Notes: generated by a model from the letters alone, not told the origin. Numbered from the stretch's first letter, positions 33,955 through 42,930 are shown. The stretch: 64,000 nt of DNA from Amycolatopsis sacchari (GCF_900114035.1 NZ_FORP01000008.1:124001-188000); one strand, 5' to 3'. Translations and numbers: made by a program.

Positions 33955-35288
33955 TAGTTCGTAGAGTTCGTGGGGTCGGGTGCGCGGGCGGTGTAGACCT
34001 CGGTGCCGCGTCCGCCTTTGCCGTCGGCGCGGGGGACGGTGGTGCGGGTGAGGGTTCCGGCGGCGAGCAGGGGTTCGAGCAGTGTGTTGATCTCCTGGGC
34101 TTTCTTGTTGCCGCCGAAGAACCCGACGGTGATGTCCTTCTTCGTGCGGCCGGTGGGTCCGGCTTCGGCGATCCAGGCCACCAGGCGGGCGGGGGTGGCG
34201 GTGTCGACGAACAGGGCGCGGGCGGAGTCGATGGCGTAGCGCACGAGCGCGGCGGCGGCGTGCAGGTGCGCGGCGTGGATGGCCGGGGTGCCGTCGAGGG
34301 CGGCGTGGATTCCGGCGATGCGTTTGCAGTAGGGCAGGGCGCGGGAGACGAACTGGGCGACCTTGGGGTGGTGGGTGTCGGCGTTGAACTCCAGGTACAG
34401 CTCCCGCCACAGCCCGGTCGCGTCCCCGGCGAGGTCGAGCACCCCGAGCCGCCCGCCCGCGTCCAGCCGTTCCGCCAGGCCGACCGCGAGCGAGCACACC
34501 AGGCCGGGGTCGGCGCCGACGCTGTCCGGGAGTGCTTTGGACCAGGCGACGGCGAGCGGTAGGAACCGGTTGTAGGTGCCTCCGGCCATGTCGGCGTCCG
34601 ACAGCTTGGCGCGGAACTCGTCGGGGGTGATGTGGGCGAGGATGCCGATGTGCGACTCCGGCGCGATGCGGGCGTTGACGGTCAGAGTCGAGAGGTCCCC
34701 GCCTTCCCACGCGGCCCGCAGGATGTGGGAGAGGCTGTTGCCCTCGCGTTTCATGCGGGCCATGACTCCGCCCCACTCGTTCTCGAACGCCAGCAGCCGC
34801 AGGTCCCGCGGTTCGGCATCGGGGTCGGGTTCGGCCTCGTCGTCGAGCGCGAACCGCTGGGCCAGGCCCTCTCCGGAGGTGAGGCCGGATTTGATGTTGA
34901 CGGTCACGAACTCTCCGTCCGTATCCGCGATGAGGCGGCGGGCGGCGGACCAGGAGGAGCCTTTCTTGCCGGTGTTGGTGTGGCCGATGATCAGCGGCCA
35001 CACGAGCAGGGGGTGTTTGTCGTCCCCCGCCCGCACGTGCGGTCCCTGTCCGAGGTGGACGCCGGCGAAGCAGATCAGGGAGGCGAGGATCGCCACCGGG
35101 TCGGCTTCGCTGGTGGGTTCGAGCTGCCGCACGAGGTGTCCGAGGTAGCAGTCGAACACCGCCTCGTCCAGCGTGGGCAGCCAGGCGCGGGCGCGTGCCA
35201 CCGCGGCGGCGGCGCGGGCCTCGAACTCGTCCGCCCCGGGCGGCACCGGGGCCGGATGGACCATCCGTAGCGGGCGGGGGTGGGTCAT
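33954..35288 (-). CDS. DUF3987-type AICE replication-associated protein
   Basis: 444 residues. A P-loop-like GHTNTGKKGSSW (about 105) and FENEWGGVMARMKREGN fit DUF3987 ATPase-like proteins, which accompany prim-pol proteins on actinobacterial elements and are thought to act as helicase or replication partners. The C-terminus has a winged-helix-like tail (GRTKKDITVGFFGGNKKA). It is transcribed with the WhiB and prim-pol genes. The stop codon lies in the outer palindrome arm. Confidence 0.8.
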   Translation of the reverse strand: MTHPRPLRMVHPAPVPPGADEFEARAAAAVARARAWLPTLDEAVFDCYLGHLVRQLEPTSEADPVAILASLICFAGVHLGQGPHVRAGDDKHPLLVWPLIIGHTNTGKKGSSWSAARRLIADTDGEFVTVNIKSGLTSGEGLAQRFALDDEAEPDPDAEPRDLRLLAFENEWGGVMARMKREGNSLSHILRAAWEGGDLSTLTVNARIAPESHIGILAHITPDEFRAKLSDADMAGGTYNRFLPLAVAWSKALPDSVGADPGLVCSLAVGLAERLDAGGRLGVLDLAGDATGLWRELYLEFNADTHHPKVAQFVSRALPYCKRIAGIHAALDGTPAIHAAHLHAAAALVRYAIDSARALFVDTATPARLVAWIAEAGPTGRTKKDITVGFFGGNKKAQEINTLLEPLLAAGTLTRTTVPRADGKGGRGTEVYTARAPDPTNSTN

Positions 35289-35332
35289 CGAGCATCACCT
35301 CAGAGGTCGTTCAGGGACGCGGATACGGCGGG

Positions 35333-35806
35333 TCACGCCGCAGTGGCGCCCGGTTCCGAACGCTGGCGGGCGCGGGCGCGGTGGACGGTGCGCGGGTTGA
35401 TGTCGAGCCGGGCGGCGATCTCCTCCGCGGTCAGTCCCTCGCGGGTCAGGCGCGCGATGCGGGCGTCCCGGTCGCGGCGGGGCCGGGTTCCGCGGGAGCG
35501 GGGTGGGCGGGGCCGGGCTTGTTCGGTTTCCCCACCCCAGATCCCGAACCGTTCGTGATGGCGGCGGGCGAAGGCGCGGCAGTCCGCCGCGACGGGGCAG
35601 GCCGCGCACACCTGCCGCGCGGCGGCGATGGTGCGGTGGATGGCGGTGCCGCGTTCGGGGAAGAACAGTGCGGGGTCGGCGTCGCGGCAGGCCGCGTCGC
35701 GTTGCCAGGTCAGGTCTTCCCCGTCCCGCCCGATCCCGGCGGGATCGAGCGCGGGGAACGGGCGGGCGGCGGTCAGGCCGCGCGCGGACAGAGGGCGGGT
35801 CACCAT
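35333..35806 (-). CDS. WhiB-family regulator with C-terminal HTH extension
   Basis: 157 residues. The four Fe-S cluster cysteines are at 40, 67, 70 and 76 ([12 protein letters not shown]), followed by the FGIWGGET turn (about 88-94). Instead of ending with the usual basic tail it continues into an HTH-like segment ([19 protein letters not shown], then [13 protein letters not shown], about 115-147). This gives two DNA-recognition surfaces. It probably controls the element's genes in response to redox or NO. It overlaps the preceding small gene by 7 bases. Confidence 0.85.
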   Translation of the reverse strand: MVTRPLSARGLTAARPFPALDPAGIGRDGEDLTWQRDAACRDADPALFFPERGTAIHRTIAAARQVCAACPVAADCRAFARRHHERFGIWGGETEQARPRPPRSRGTRPRRDRDARIARLTREGLTAEEIAARLDINPRTVHRARARQRSEPGATAA

Positions 35807-36039
35807 GCGCGGAGTCCTTCGTACTTGCGGCGGGCGCCGATGGCTTGGCGGAGCACGCGCCGCTCCAGTTCCTTCTTGCTCGCGCGGCCCAGGCGGGACA
35901 GACCGAGTGCGGTGGCGAGAGCGAGCAGGTCGTCGTGGTCGAGGTTGAGGGCCCGCAGGTGGGCGGCGCCTTCGGTCTCGGTGGGCGTTGCTCGCAGCTG
36001 CGCCGCGACGGCGGTCGGGTCGAAACGGCGTTTGGTCAT
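35800..36039 (-). CDS. Small element-encoded hypothetical protein (79 residues)
   Basis: Starts [20 protein letters not shown] at ATG 36039 behind GGAGGGG; codons upstream are low-complexity His/Pro. The middle [19 protein letters not shown] suggests a small helical DNA-binding or adaptor protein. It overlaps the WhiB gene by 7 bases and follows the prim-pol gene. Function not recognised. Confidence 0.65.
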   Translation of the reverse strand: MTKRRFDPTAVAAQLRATPTETEGAAHLRALNLDHDDLLALATALGLSRLGRASKKELERRVLRQAIGARRKYEGLRAW

Positions 36040-36088
36040 GAGCCCCTCCGGGTGGGTGTGCAGGTGAGGGTGTGGAGTGCGTGGCCTG

Positions 36089-36958
36089 TCACGCGACCTC
36101 CTTGCGGGCAACGGGATTCGAGGCGCCTTTGGTGAGTCCGGCGTCGACGACGCGGGCGACTTCGCGGGCGTGGGGTGGCCAGTGGCCGGGGCCGATGAGG
36201 GTGTTTCCGGCGGCGATCAGTTCGGCTCGCGCCAGGCGCGGGTCGATGAGTCCGGCGCCGATTTTGCGGCCGATGGTGTAGGCAGCGGAGGCGAGGACTT
36301 CGTTGTGCTGTCCGGGTTTTGCCCCGCGTACCCGCTCGCACTCGCCTCGGAGGGCGGCGGTGCCGTAGGCGCCGGGGTCACCGCCGCGGATGCGTATCGG
36401 GGTGGCCACGGTCTCGACGGGGCGTGGGGCGGCGGCTTGCACGAGCCAGGCGGGCAGCTCGACCGGGTCGGTGTCGTCGAGTAGCTCATAGGCGCCGTGC
36501 TTGGTGATGGAGCCGGGGGCCACCACGTATCCGCCTCCGGCGCGGGTGTCCACGCGGGGCGCGATGACGCTTTGGGTGTTGCGCAGCCGCACTCCGGGTG
36601 GGCAGCGGTAGTACCGGTGCTGACCACCGGAGGGTGTGGCCACGGTGTAGGTGTCGGGCAGCGGCCCGCCCCGCTCCGCCGCCAGCGCAGCGAGCGCGGT
36701 GGCGCCGTCGGGGCCGGTCTCGCCGCCTTTGGCCGTGTCGAGGTCGACGACGACCAGCCTGGCGGGGCCGGTGGCGAGGCCGATGTTCCAGGCGTCGGCG
36801 GCCCAGGCGCGGCGGATACGGGCGGGGTCGGTGGTGGCGCGGTTCTCCCAGTCCCGCACGGCGGGCTGCCGCTTGGTGCCCGGCCGCAGCGGGAACACGG
36901 GCCAGCCCATCGCGGCGAGGTAGAGCGCCCAGTCGGCCAGCGAGTCGCGGATGCTCAC
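36089..36958 (-). CDS. Bifunctional DNA primase/polymerase (prim-pol)
   Basis: 289 residues from GTG 36958 behind GGAAGGAGACC. The N-terminal prim-pol domain has [33 protein letters not shown] with the metal-binding Asp pair, [10 protein letters not shown] and [15 protein letters not shown]-terminal helical region follows ([19 protein letters not shown]). It is the replication initiator or primase of this AICE class and works with the DUF3987 protein. Confidence 0.9.
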   Translation of the reverse strand: MSIRDSLADWALYLAAMGWPVFPLRPGTKRQPAVRDWENRATTDPARIRRAWAADAWNIGLATGPARLVVVDLDTAKGGETGPDGATALAALAAERGGPLPDTYTVATPSGGQHRYYRCPPGVRLRNTQSVIAPRVDTRAGGGYVVAPGSITKHGAYELLDDTDPVELPAWLVQAAAPRPVETVATPIRIRGGDPGAYGTAALRGECERVRGAKPGQHNEVLASAAYTIGRKIGAGLIDPRLARAELIAAGNTLIGPGHWPPHAREVARVVDAGLTKGASNPVARKEVA

Positions 36959-36999
36959 AAGGTCTCCTTCCGGTCGGTGTGTCCTTTCGCGACGGTGGA

Positions 37000-37443
37000 T
37001 CACAGCTGGGATCCGGACAGCCGCCCGGCCTTGTCGAGCCGGAGGGCGGCGCGGTGGACGCGGCCCCAGTGCCGGGAGACCAGGCGTGCGGCCTCGCGGC
37101 GGGCGTGAGCCTCGCTGATGCCGGTGCCGCGGGCGAAGCGGCGGAACCCGGCGAGGTCGCTGGCGGCGCCGTCGCGGGTGAGGCGGCGGGCGGTGCCGAG
37201 GCCGTAGCCGTTCTTGGCGACGTAGCGGGCGGCGGCCTCGTGCCCGGCGAGGATCATCACCAGCCAGCCCAGCACGTTGTCCGGGGCGGGCTCGTGTTCG
37301 CGCGGGGTCATCACCCCGTGGTAGGTGCTGATGATCTTCACCGACTGGACGCGGCCTCCGGCGACGAGATGGGCGATGGCGTGCCCCGCCTCGTGGTGGG
37401 CGGTGATGAGCCGGTTGAACGCGATCTCGGGATCAGTGGCCAT
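37000..37443 (-). CDS. Stand-alone M41-like HExxH protein
   Basis: 147 residues from ATG 37443 (ribosome site GGAGGCATC). The N-terminal helix AHHEAGHAIAHLVAGG carries the zinc motif His17-Glu18-x-x-His21 as in FtsH M41 peptidases. LAGHEAAARYV follows later, and the third ligand is not obvious. There is no AAA+ domain or membrane helix, so it cannot work as FtsH does. It may be an element-encoded protease or an inactive derivative. It is first in the operon M41-primpol-small-WhiB-DUF3987. Confidence 0.72.
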   Translation of the reverse strand: MATDPEIAFNRLITAHHEAGHAIAHLVAGGRVQSVKIISTYHGVMTPREHEPAPDNVLGWLVMILAGHEAAARYVAKNGYGLGTARRLTRDGAASDLAGFRRFARGTGISEAHARREAARLVSRHWGRVHRAALRLDKAGRLSGSQL

Positions 37444-37597
37444 CGTGATGCCTCCTGACATGGACGACAGTGGCGGGCTGCCGGGCCGCCCGGAGACAGG
37501 GCACGGGCGGCCCGGCAGCAGCACGGGACAGCGCCACGGCGACGGGCCGGGGCGCTGGCGTGATCGCTGTCCGTGACTGAAACAGGGGTCGGGCAGC

Positions 37598-37630
37598 GAG
37601 GGAATCGGGAGGGAACGGGCGAGGGAATCG
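37598..37630 (+). repeat. GAGGGAA iterons
   Basis: Three direct copies of GAGGGAAYSG, roughly one helical turn apart, with divergent and inverted copies downstream. This is a typical iteron or TraB-recognition layout. Confidence 0.55.
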
Positions 37631-37725
37631 GTGGGCGGGAAGGGAAAATTCCCTCACCCGCTCCCTTGCCGCGTTCCCTAGGGTTGATCAGCGGCGATGC
37701 GGTGGAAGGGAACGTGCTGGCGGAG

Positions 37726-37766
37726 GGAAAACCCGCCCCGGACGGGCCGTGTGGGGCGGGTTTTCC
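37726..37766 (-). terminator. Terminator of the FtsK/TraB operon
   Basis: A 14-bp perfect stem (GGAAAACCCGCCCC and its complement) with a 13-base loop lies 8 bases after the translocase stop on the minus strand. Confidence 0.72.
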
Positions 37767-37773
37767 GGTCGGG

Positions 37774-39957
37774 TCAGGCGTTCCCTCCCTCGCGGGCGGC
37801 GAGCGCCGCGTGAACACGCTCGGTGAAGACGGTGAGGACGCCGACCTTGGTCACCTTGCAGCCCTGGGCCTCCAGCCGCTCCCGCAGCTCATCGGCGGTG
37901 AGGCTTTTGTAGTCGCGGTGGCCGGGGGCGAGGTCCCGCAGGCGGGCGCACACGTCGGTGGCCTTGACCTTCTCCTCACCCGGCTTGAGGACGGCGGCGA
38001 CGTCGGCGAGCAGGTCCCGGTGTTCGGGCTCGGTCAGCTCGCGGCGGCGCACCTGCCCGCCCCGCAGCTCGATCCCGCGCTCGACGAGCGCGGTTTTCTG
38101 CTGGTGGGTGAGGTTGTAGGAGCGCAGCAGCCCGTTGTGCTCCATGTAGCCGACCGTCACGGCGGTGCCGACGTCGTTGAGGGCCACGACCTTGCCCGCC
38201 TTCTTCACCGCGGGTTTGAGTTCCAGGGCCGAGAGCCCGTTCTCGTAGGCCTTCTCACCGAGCACGATGTTGTTGCGGGCCTTGTCACCGATGGCGAAAC
38301 ACGCCTTGTTCGTGGTGACCGCGACCAGGTCCCGCGGCAGTGACTGGTCCGACGGGGTCGGGGTGGCGAACGCCAGCACGATCCCGTATTTGCGGGCGGC
38401 GGAGTAGAACCGCACCATCTGGTTGACCAGCTCGCGGCGGTCTTCGGGCTTGTCCTGCCGGAAAAAGCTCTGGCACTCGTCCACCACGACGATCCGCGGC
38501 CGCAACCGCGCGTCCTTCTCCGCCGCGTCACGGGTGACGGCGTCGATGCCGTACTCCCGCAACAGTTTCCCGCGTTCGGCGAGGCTGGCGTGCAACTCCT
38601 CGATGTGGGTGCGGCACGCGTCGACGTTGGCGGCGGTGTCGCCCATCGAGATGAGCGAGGCGACCGGCCGCAACCACTCGTAGTCGTTGTTGTCGGCGAA
38701 GCAGAACACGTCGATGTCCACCACCGGATCGAGCACGGCCCCGGCGAGCAGGTCCTGCAACAGGGTCGACTTGCCGGAGCCCATGATCCCGGCGAGCACG
38801 AAGTTGCGTTCGAACACCGGCGTGTCCACCGGGTTCCAGCGGGCGTCGATGCCGACCGGGAACCCGGTCCAGAAGTCGGTCCGCCCGCCGTCGAGCAGCG
38901 GATAGTCCGGCACCGGTTCCCGCAGCGACCCCGGGTCGAGGACCAGGCACTTCATCGCCATCGGGTCGGTGTCGGCGACCTCGACCCACACCTCCTCCGG
39001 GCGGCGCCCGAGGTTGTGCGCCAGCACGCTCTTGCGGGCGTTGATGCTGGTCGCGGGCACCCCACCGGGCAGGCGAAGGGAGAATTCCCAGCCGTGCCCG
39101 ACCGGCAGCGGCGGCTGCACCCACGTCGGCTGCACCGCGGTGCCCCAGCCTTCCTTGAACTTCTTGTTCAGCGCGGGGTGCCCCAGGTTGCGCAGCGCGT
39201 TCATGATCATGGACTCGTCCACCGCCGCGTCCAGGGAGACTGCGCCGGCGGGGGTGGCGGCCAGCCAGGCGGGGGTGTCGCCGTAGCGTTTGCCCTGCTG
39301 GTAGAGGTAGGCCAGCCCGGCGGCGGTGCCCCCGGCGACCAGGAACACCCCGTAGGCGGTGACGAACCACACCACGAACGCCACCGCGTTGAGCACCGCC
39401 GTGATCGGGCCCAGCACGTCGCCGATGTCGCCGTTGTGGATCGCCAGCACCACTCCGCAGGCCAGCAGCAGCCCGGTCACCCCGGCGGTGCCGATCGCCC
39501 CGGCCTTGATCCACTGGCCGGGGGCGCGCACCCAGTCCATCGTGCGCTCGTGGCGGCGCTGCTTCTCCGCCACGTCGCGGGCCTCCCACTCCAGCAGCGC
39601 CTCGTGGTTGCCCTCCAGCTCCGCGGCGCGCATCATCCGCTCGTAGCGGGAGGCGCCGTGGGCATCGCGCCACCGCTTCACGACCACCCGCACCCCCGCC
39701 ACCGGATACGCCAGCCCGTGCCGGGCCAGGGTCTTGGTGACGTCGTGTCCCACGACCGTCTTCACACCCCGCACCACCGTGACCGCGTCCCGCCGGTAGG
39801 CGCGGTAGCGCTCGATCGCTTTCTGCCGCTGCAACGCGTTGTACTGGGCGGCGGTCAGCACCTCCCCCTCCAACACCTCCCCCTCGTCCGGGTCGGGGCG
39901 GGTGGTGGGCAGGTAGTGCACCCGCGCCAGCTCGCGGTTCTCCTCATGGTCGGTCAT
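37774..39957 (-). CDS. FtsK/SpoIIIE-type conjugative DNA translocase (TraB/TraSA-like)
   Basis: 727 residues. The N-terminal cytoplasmic part is followed by two or three membrane helices (about 150-225). The FtsK motor has Walker A AGIMGSGKSTLLQ (about 388), Walker B RIVVVDECQSFF (about 490) and the DNA-loop region DQSLPRDLVAVTTNKACF. A short C-terminal winged-helix-like tail (about 660-727) may recognise repeats on the element, as gamma domains do in TraB. It should form a hexameric pore moving double-stranded element DNA to a recipient. It overlaps the DUF2637 gene by 4 bases. Confidence 0.92.
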   Translation of the reverse strand: MTDHEENRELARVHYLPTTRPDPDEGEVLEGEVLTAAQYNALQRQKAIERYRAYRRDAVTVVRGVKTVVGHDVTKTLARHGLAYPVAGVRVVVKRWRDAHGASRYERMMRAAELEGNHEALLEWEARDVAEKQRRHERTMDWVRAPGQWIKAGAIGTAGVTGLLLACGVVLAIHNGDIGDVLGPITAVLNAVAFVVWFVTAYGVFLVAGGTAAGLAYLYQQGKRYGDTPAWLAATPAGAVSLDAAVDESMIMNALRNLGHPALNKKFKEGWGTAVQPTWVQPPLPVGHGWEFSLRLPGGVPATSINARKSVLAHNLGRRPEEVWVEVADTDPMAMKCLVLDPGSLREPVPDYPLLDGGRTDFWTGFPVGIDARWNPVDTPVFERNFVLAGIMGSGKSTLLQDLLAGAVLDPVVDIDVFCFADNNDYEWLRPVASLISMGDTAANVDACRTHIEELHASLAERGKLLREYGIDAVTRDAAEKDARLRPRIVVVDECQSFFRQDKPEDRRELVNQMVRFYSAARKYGIVLAFATPTPSDQSLPRDLVAVTTNKACFAIGDKARNNIVLGEKAYENGLSALELKPAVKKAGKVVALNDVGTAVTVGYMEHNGLLRSYNLTHQQKTALVERGIELRGGQVRRRELTEPEHRDLLADVAAVLKPGEEKVKATDVCARLRDLAPGHRDYKSLTADELRERLEAQGCKVTKVGVLTVFTERVHAALAAREGGNA

Positions 39958-41111
39958 CGGGTGTCGCCTCCCTGGCGGTGTTCGTCCCGCAGCTGGCGGG
40001 CGTTTTTCGGGGAGCAGCGCAGCGCCTTGCGGATCGACTCGGCCGATGTCGGGTCGACCCGATCCGGGTTGGTCCGGATCGCCCGCGCGAGTTCGGCGCG
40101 CAACTGCTCGATCGACCGCACCTTCCGCCCGCCCGACGTGGTGCGGCGGGGTCGATCGGGGGTCGATTTGTGCTGCTCAGGCTCCCGGTCGAGGGTGGCG
40201 ACGGTGCCGCCCTCGACCGAGTCACCCGGGGCAGGGTCGGGCTCGATCCCGCCCCGGGTGCTGGTGCTCGATCCGGTGCCGTGGATGGTGAGCAGGTCGG
40301 CCAGTTCGCGGTCCCAGTCGGCCGACTCGCTCACGGGCAGTCCGGGCACGATCGCCTGCTCCAGGCGTCCGCGCCGGGCGAGGACGTAGCGGCCCGGGGC
40401 GTACACGAGGCGGGCGGCGCCGTCGCGGTCGATCTCCGCCACGGCCTGCCGCACCGCGGCCCGCCGCACCCGGGTGATCTTGCGGGCGGCGGCCCGCTCG
40501 ATCCGGGCGGTCTGCCGCTCGATCCGGGAGCGGCGCGGCGCGGCCAACGTGAGCTGGTGGGCGACCACCCCGGCGATCGAGGCGATGCCCATCACCACCC
40601 CGTGATCCCACGCCGCGGCGAGGCCGTGGACGAAGTTCAGGGCGAACGCCACCGCGGCGAACACCCACACCCCCGTCTGCAATCCGCCGGTGGGGCGGTG
40701 CGGTTCGCGGCGGCGGGAGATCACCACCGCGACCGCGAAGGCCCACATGCCCAGCTCGGTCAACCCGGGCAGCGCCATCCCGGCGCCGGTGCCGAACACC
40801 GCTTGTCCGTAGGCGGCCATCGCCGGGGCGGCCAGCACGAAGCTGAGCAGCGCGATGGGGTAGATCAGCAGCTCCACCACGTGCGTGCCCAGCCAGCCCC
40901 GCACCGCCCCGGCCACCGCCCGCAGCCGGGCGGACCGCTGCTCCTTCGCCTGCTGGCGGCGGGCGGCGCGGGCGTCGGCGTCCGCCCGCCGCAACTGGGC
41001 TTCGGCGGCGCGTTCGGCTATACGCACCTGGGCCGCCGCGGCGGCCTCTTCCCGCCGGACCTGAGCAGCCACGAGGCGGTCGGCGCGGCGCTGTTCCTGC
41101 CAGTTCGTCAT
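39954..41111 (-). CDS. DUF2637 membrane protein of the transfer operon (Spd-like)
   Basis: 385 residues from ATG 41111, whose ATGA overlaps the upstream stop (ATG 41117 is also possible). A long Ala/Arg coiled-coil N-terminus (about 8-60) precedes four membrane helices (about 78-180), then a basic cytoplasmic tail ending in an HTH-like STSAESIRKALRCSPKNARQ. DUF2637 proteins occur beside TraB genes in AICEs and Streptomyces plasmids. A role in intramycelial spread is plausible. Confidence 0.8.
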   Translation of the reverse strand: MTNWQEQRRADRLVAAQVRREEAAAAAQVRIAERAAEAQLRRADADARAARRQQAKEQRSARLRAVAGAVRGWLGTHVVELLIYPIALLSFVLAAPAMAAYGQAVFGTGAGMALPGLTELGMWAFAVAVVISRRREPHRPTGGLQTGVWVFAAVAFALNFVHGLAAAWDHGVVMGIASIAGVVAHQLTLAAPRRSRIERQTARIERAAARKITRVRRAAVRQAVAEIDRDGAARLVYAPGRYVLARRGRLEQAIVPGLPVSESADWDRELADLLTIHGTGSSTSTRGGIEPDPAPGDSVEGGTVATLDREPEQHKSTPDRPRRTTSGGRKVRSIEQLRAELARAIRTNPDRVDPTSAESIRKALRCSPKNARQLRDEHRQGGDTR

Positions 41112-41329
41112 GTCCACTCACCCCTCACCAGGTCGGTGATCAGGTCGGTCGCGGGTACGAGCGGCAGCACCGCCCGCACCCGCGCCAACCGGCGGATGTT
41201 GATGTCGCGCGCCCAGTCGTGGGCCTCGTCGCCGTGCGGCCAGTTCCCGGCGGCGACGGTCTCCCCGCCCGGGGTGGTCAGCACGACAGTCCAGGAGGAG
41301 GCGATGTCGGCGATCCGTCGCTGTTTCAC
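41108..41329 (-). CDS. Small transfer-operon protein (73 residues)
   Basis: Starts MKQRRIADIASSWTVVLTTP; a small beta-rich protein with PGGETVAAGNWPHGDEAHDW. It overlaps both neighbours by 4 bases. I do not recognise the function; the layout (b-strands then an Arg-rich helix DINIRRLARVRAVLP) could be nucleic-acid binding. Confidence 0.68.
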   Translation of the reverse strand: MKQRRIADIASSWTVVLTTPGGETVAAGNWPHGDEAHDWARDINIRRLARVRAVLPLVPATDLITDLVRGEWT

Positions 41330-41676
41330 CGGCCCTCACCCTCCACATCGGACTCCCCCGGCCCGGGACGGGCGGTGTCGCTGCGGGCGCGGAGGCGCTG
41401 GCGTGCCTCGTGCCCGGCCCACGCCAGCGCGGTCAGCACCGACAGCACCGAGAACCCGGGCCAGGTGGTCGCGGCGAGCGCGGCCGGGAGACCGATCCCG
41501 GTCAGCTCCCCCGCGTGCCAGCCCAGCCACGAGATGACCGTGGTGGTGCGGGTCGGGTGCGCCACCCGCGCATACAGGGCCGCGTCCCGGGCCCGCCGCA
41601 CCTCAACCTCCGCGGCGGTGTCGTCGGGTCCACTGTGGTCAGTGGCGGGGGTGGTGTGGTGGTCAGGCGTGGACAT
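41326..41676 (-). CDS. Small membrane protein of the transfer operon (116 residues)
   Basis: Starts MSTPDHHTTPATDHSGPDDT at ATG 41676; an acidic N-terminus, a helix rich in Arg/Ala, then two hydrophobic segments (LTGIGLPAALAATTWP, FSVLSVLTALAWAG). It overlaps the upstream gene by 14 bases and the downstream gene by 4. A Spd-type spread protein is possible. Confidence 0.65.
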   Translation of the reverse strand: MSTPDHHTTPATDHSGPDDTAAEVEVRRARDAALYARVAHPTRTTTVISWLGWHAGELTGIGLPAALAATTWPGFSVLSVLTALAWAGHEARQRLRARSDTARPGPGESDVEGEGR

Positions 41677-41917
41677 TGGTGGCCTCCCCTCGACGGGCCT
41701 GCGTGGAATGAAAGAACTGGTTGACCGGCCCCGCCGGGGCCTGGGTGGACACCCTGGTGGCGAACCCGTTGACGCGGTGCAGCACGATCTCCAGCACCCG
41801 CGCGATGAGCACCAGCGGGATCCGGACCAGGTGCAGCAACAAAAACAGCGCCACCGCACCGGTGAACTTCAGCAGCACCCACGTGCCGCGCCGCTCCAGA
41901 ACCTCGAACACGCTCAT
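41663..41917 (-). CDS. Small single-pass membrane protein (84 residues)
   Basis: Starts MSVFEVLERRGTWVLLKFTG at ATG 41917; one long hydrophobic helix (VALFLLLHLVRIPLVLIARV) and a polar tail. It overlaps the upstream gene by 4 bases. Function unknown. Confidence 0.66.
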   Translation of the reverse strand: MSVFEVLERRGTWVLLKFTGAVALFLLLHLVRIPLVLIARVLEIVLHRVNGFATRVSTQAPAGPVNQFFHSTQARRGEATNVHA

Positions 41918-42156
41918 GGCCGCACCCCCGCCTGGCGGTCGATCAGCCAAGCCTGGGCGGAGAACGCCTGGACGGCATCCCAGAGCGCGTCGAACAGCTC
42001 CAGGGCTTGCCCGTAGAGGGCGTCGGTGATGAGCACCTCCGGTGCAGTGGAGCCGGTCCGGGCCTCGGCGGTCTCCCGGATGACGTCGATCCACTCACCC
42101 ACGGCCTGTTCCGCCTGCCTTAGCTGGGTGAGCGCGTGCTTGTGGGCCTTGCTCAT
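41914..42156 (-). CDS. Small helical hypothetical protein (80 residues)
   Basis: Starts MSKAHKHALTQLRQAEQAVG; amphipathic helices throughout and no Cys. It overlaps both neighbours by 4 bases. No recognisable family. Confidence 0.64.
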   Translation of the reverse strand: MSKAHKHALTQLRQAEQAVGEWIDVIRETAEARTGSTAPEVLITDALYGQALELFDALWDAVQAFSAQAWLIDRQAGVRP

Positions 42157-42335
42157 CGCTGATCACTCCCGTGGTGGAACACGACGTGGGCGGCATAGCC
42201 GATCTGGTCCAAGGCGTGTCGGGTTTGGTGCGGTTGGTGCACCACCCACACCAGCCCGACCACCAGGGCGGCCAGCGCGAGCGTCTTGCGCAGGGTGTTC
42301 TTCTTGGGCAGGGCCAGCAGGTTCTTCTTGCTCAT
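42153..42335 (-). CDS. Small single-pass membrane protein (60 residues)
   Basis: Starts MSKKNLLALPKKNTLRKTLA; Lys-rich cytoplasmic start, one hydrophobic helix (ALAALVVGLVWVVH) and a His-rich tail (HQPHQTRHAL). It overlaps both neighbours by 4 bases. Confidence 0.64.
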   Translation of the reverse strand: MSKKNLLALPKKNTLRKTLALAALVVGLVWVVHQPHQTRHALDQIGYAAHVVFHHGSDQR

Positions 42336-42595
42336 GCCGAGGTCTCCGTTCCGGAGTGATCAGGGAGGGAGGTGAACAGGTCGGTCTGCCCGGCGGGAAT
42401 CCACGTGCCGGCGTGCCACACCGCGTCGGCCGCGATGCCCTCTTCGGCGCGGATCTCCGGCTCGGTGTCGGCCAGCCAGGCGGCGCGGTCGGCCTCGGGG
42501 GCCTCCCGCCAGCGGCGCCCGGTGGTCGCCTCGTAGCGGCGGATGGCCAGGGTCTTCAGGCGCGCGGGGCTGGCGCCGGACGGGATGCCACTCAT
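42332..42595 (-). CDS. Small hypothetical protein (87 residues)
   Basis: Starts MSGIPSGASPARLKTLAIRR; a helical N-terminus with RRYEATTGRRWREAPEADRA, then an acidic stretch and WHAGTWIPAGQ. It overlaps both neighbours by 4 bases. Function unknown. Confidence 0.63.
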   Translation of the reverse strand: MSGIPSGASPARLKTLAIRRYEATTGRRWREAPEADRAAWLADTEPEIRAEEGIAADAVWHAGTWIPAGQTDLFTSLPDHSGTETSA

Positions 42596-42930
42596 GCCGG
42601 TTCACCGGCGCGGGTGGCCGTTTCCCGGTCGGCGAGGCGGTCCAGCAGCCGGGCCTCAGCCCGGTGCCGCAGGGCGTGGCGGGTGCCGCCTTCGCTCTGG
42701 CCCCAGAACACCGCACGGGCGCGGTGCCAGGCCGCCAGCTGCCGCAACCGGTCGGCGACCAACTGGGCCGCGGCGGTGGTGATCAGGGTGTTGAGCCGCT
42801 CGGGGGTGTAGCAGACCAGGCCGTCCCCCTCGACCACGTGCAGGTCGGCGGCGGCGCCGCACTCGCAGGTGACATCGGGGTCCGGGCGGGCCTGCTCGCA
42901 CAGCAGGCAACGGAAAACAGGGCTGTCCAT
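42592..42930 (-). CDS. Small Cys-rich (zinc-ribbon-like) protein (112 residues)
   Basis: From ATG 42930. The N-terminus RCLLCEQARPDPDVTCECGA gives four Cys in two pairs (C-x2-C and C-x-C), suggesting a zinc ribbon. The remainder is a long Arg/Ala-rich helical hairpin. An upstream in-frame ATG at 43023 lacks coding character. It overlaps the next gene by 4 bases. Confidence 0.66.
   Translation of the reverse strand: MDSPVFRCLLCEQARPDPDVTCECGAAADLHVVEGDGLVCYTPERLNTLITTAAAQLVADRLRQLAAWHRARAVFWGQSEGGTRHALRHRAEARLLDRLADRETATRAGEPA

Larger units (their letters stand above)
37444..37773. other. 330-base intergenic region with GAGGGAA iterons and a terminator
   Basis: It holds direct repeats GAGGGAAYSG at 37598, 37609 and 37621 (11-12 base spacing). 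Further GGGAA/TTCCC units lie at 37641, 37649, 37675, 37707 and 37724, and a hairpin at 37726-37766. It serves as the leader of the M41-primpol operon and possibly as replication or transfer locus. Confidence 0.6.

Noticed and set aside
38590..40389. Long forward frame opposite the FtsK-type translocase
   Set aside because: His/Arg/Gln-rich translation of the antisense strand; the minus strand has intact Walker motifs.
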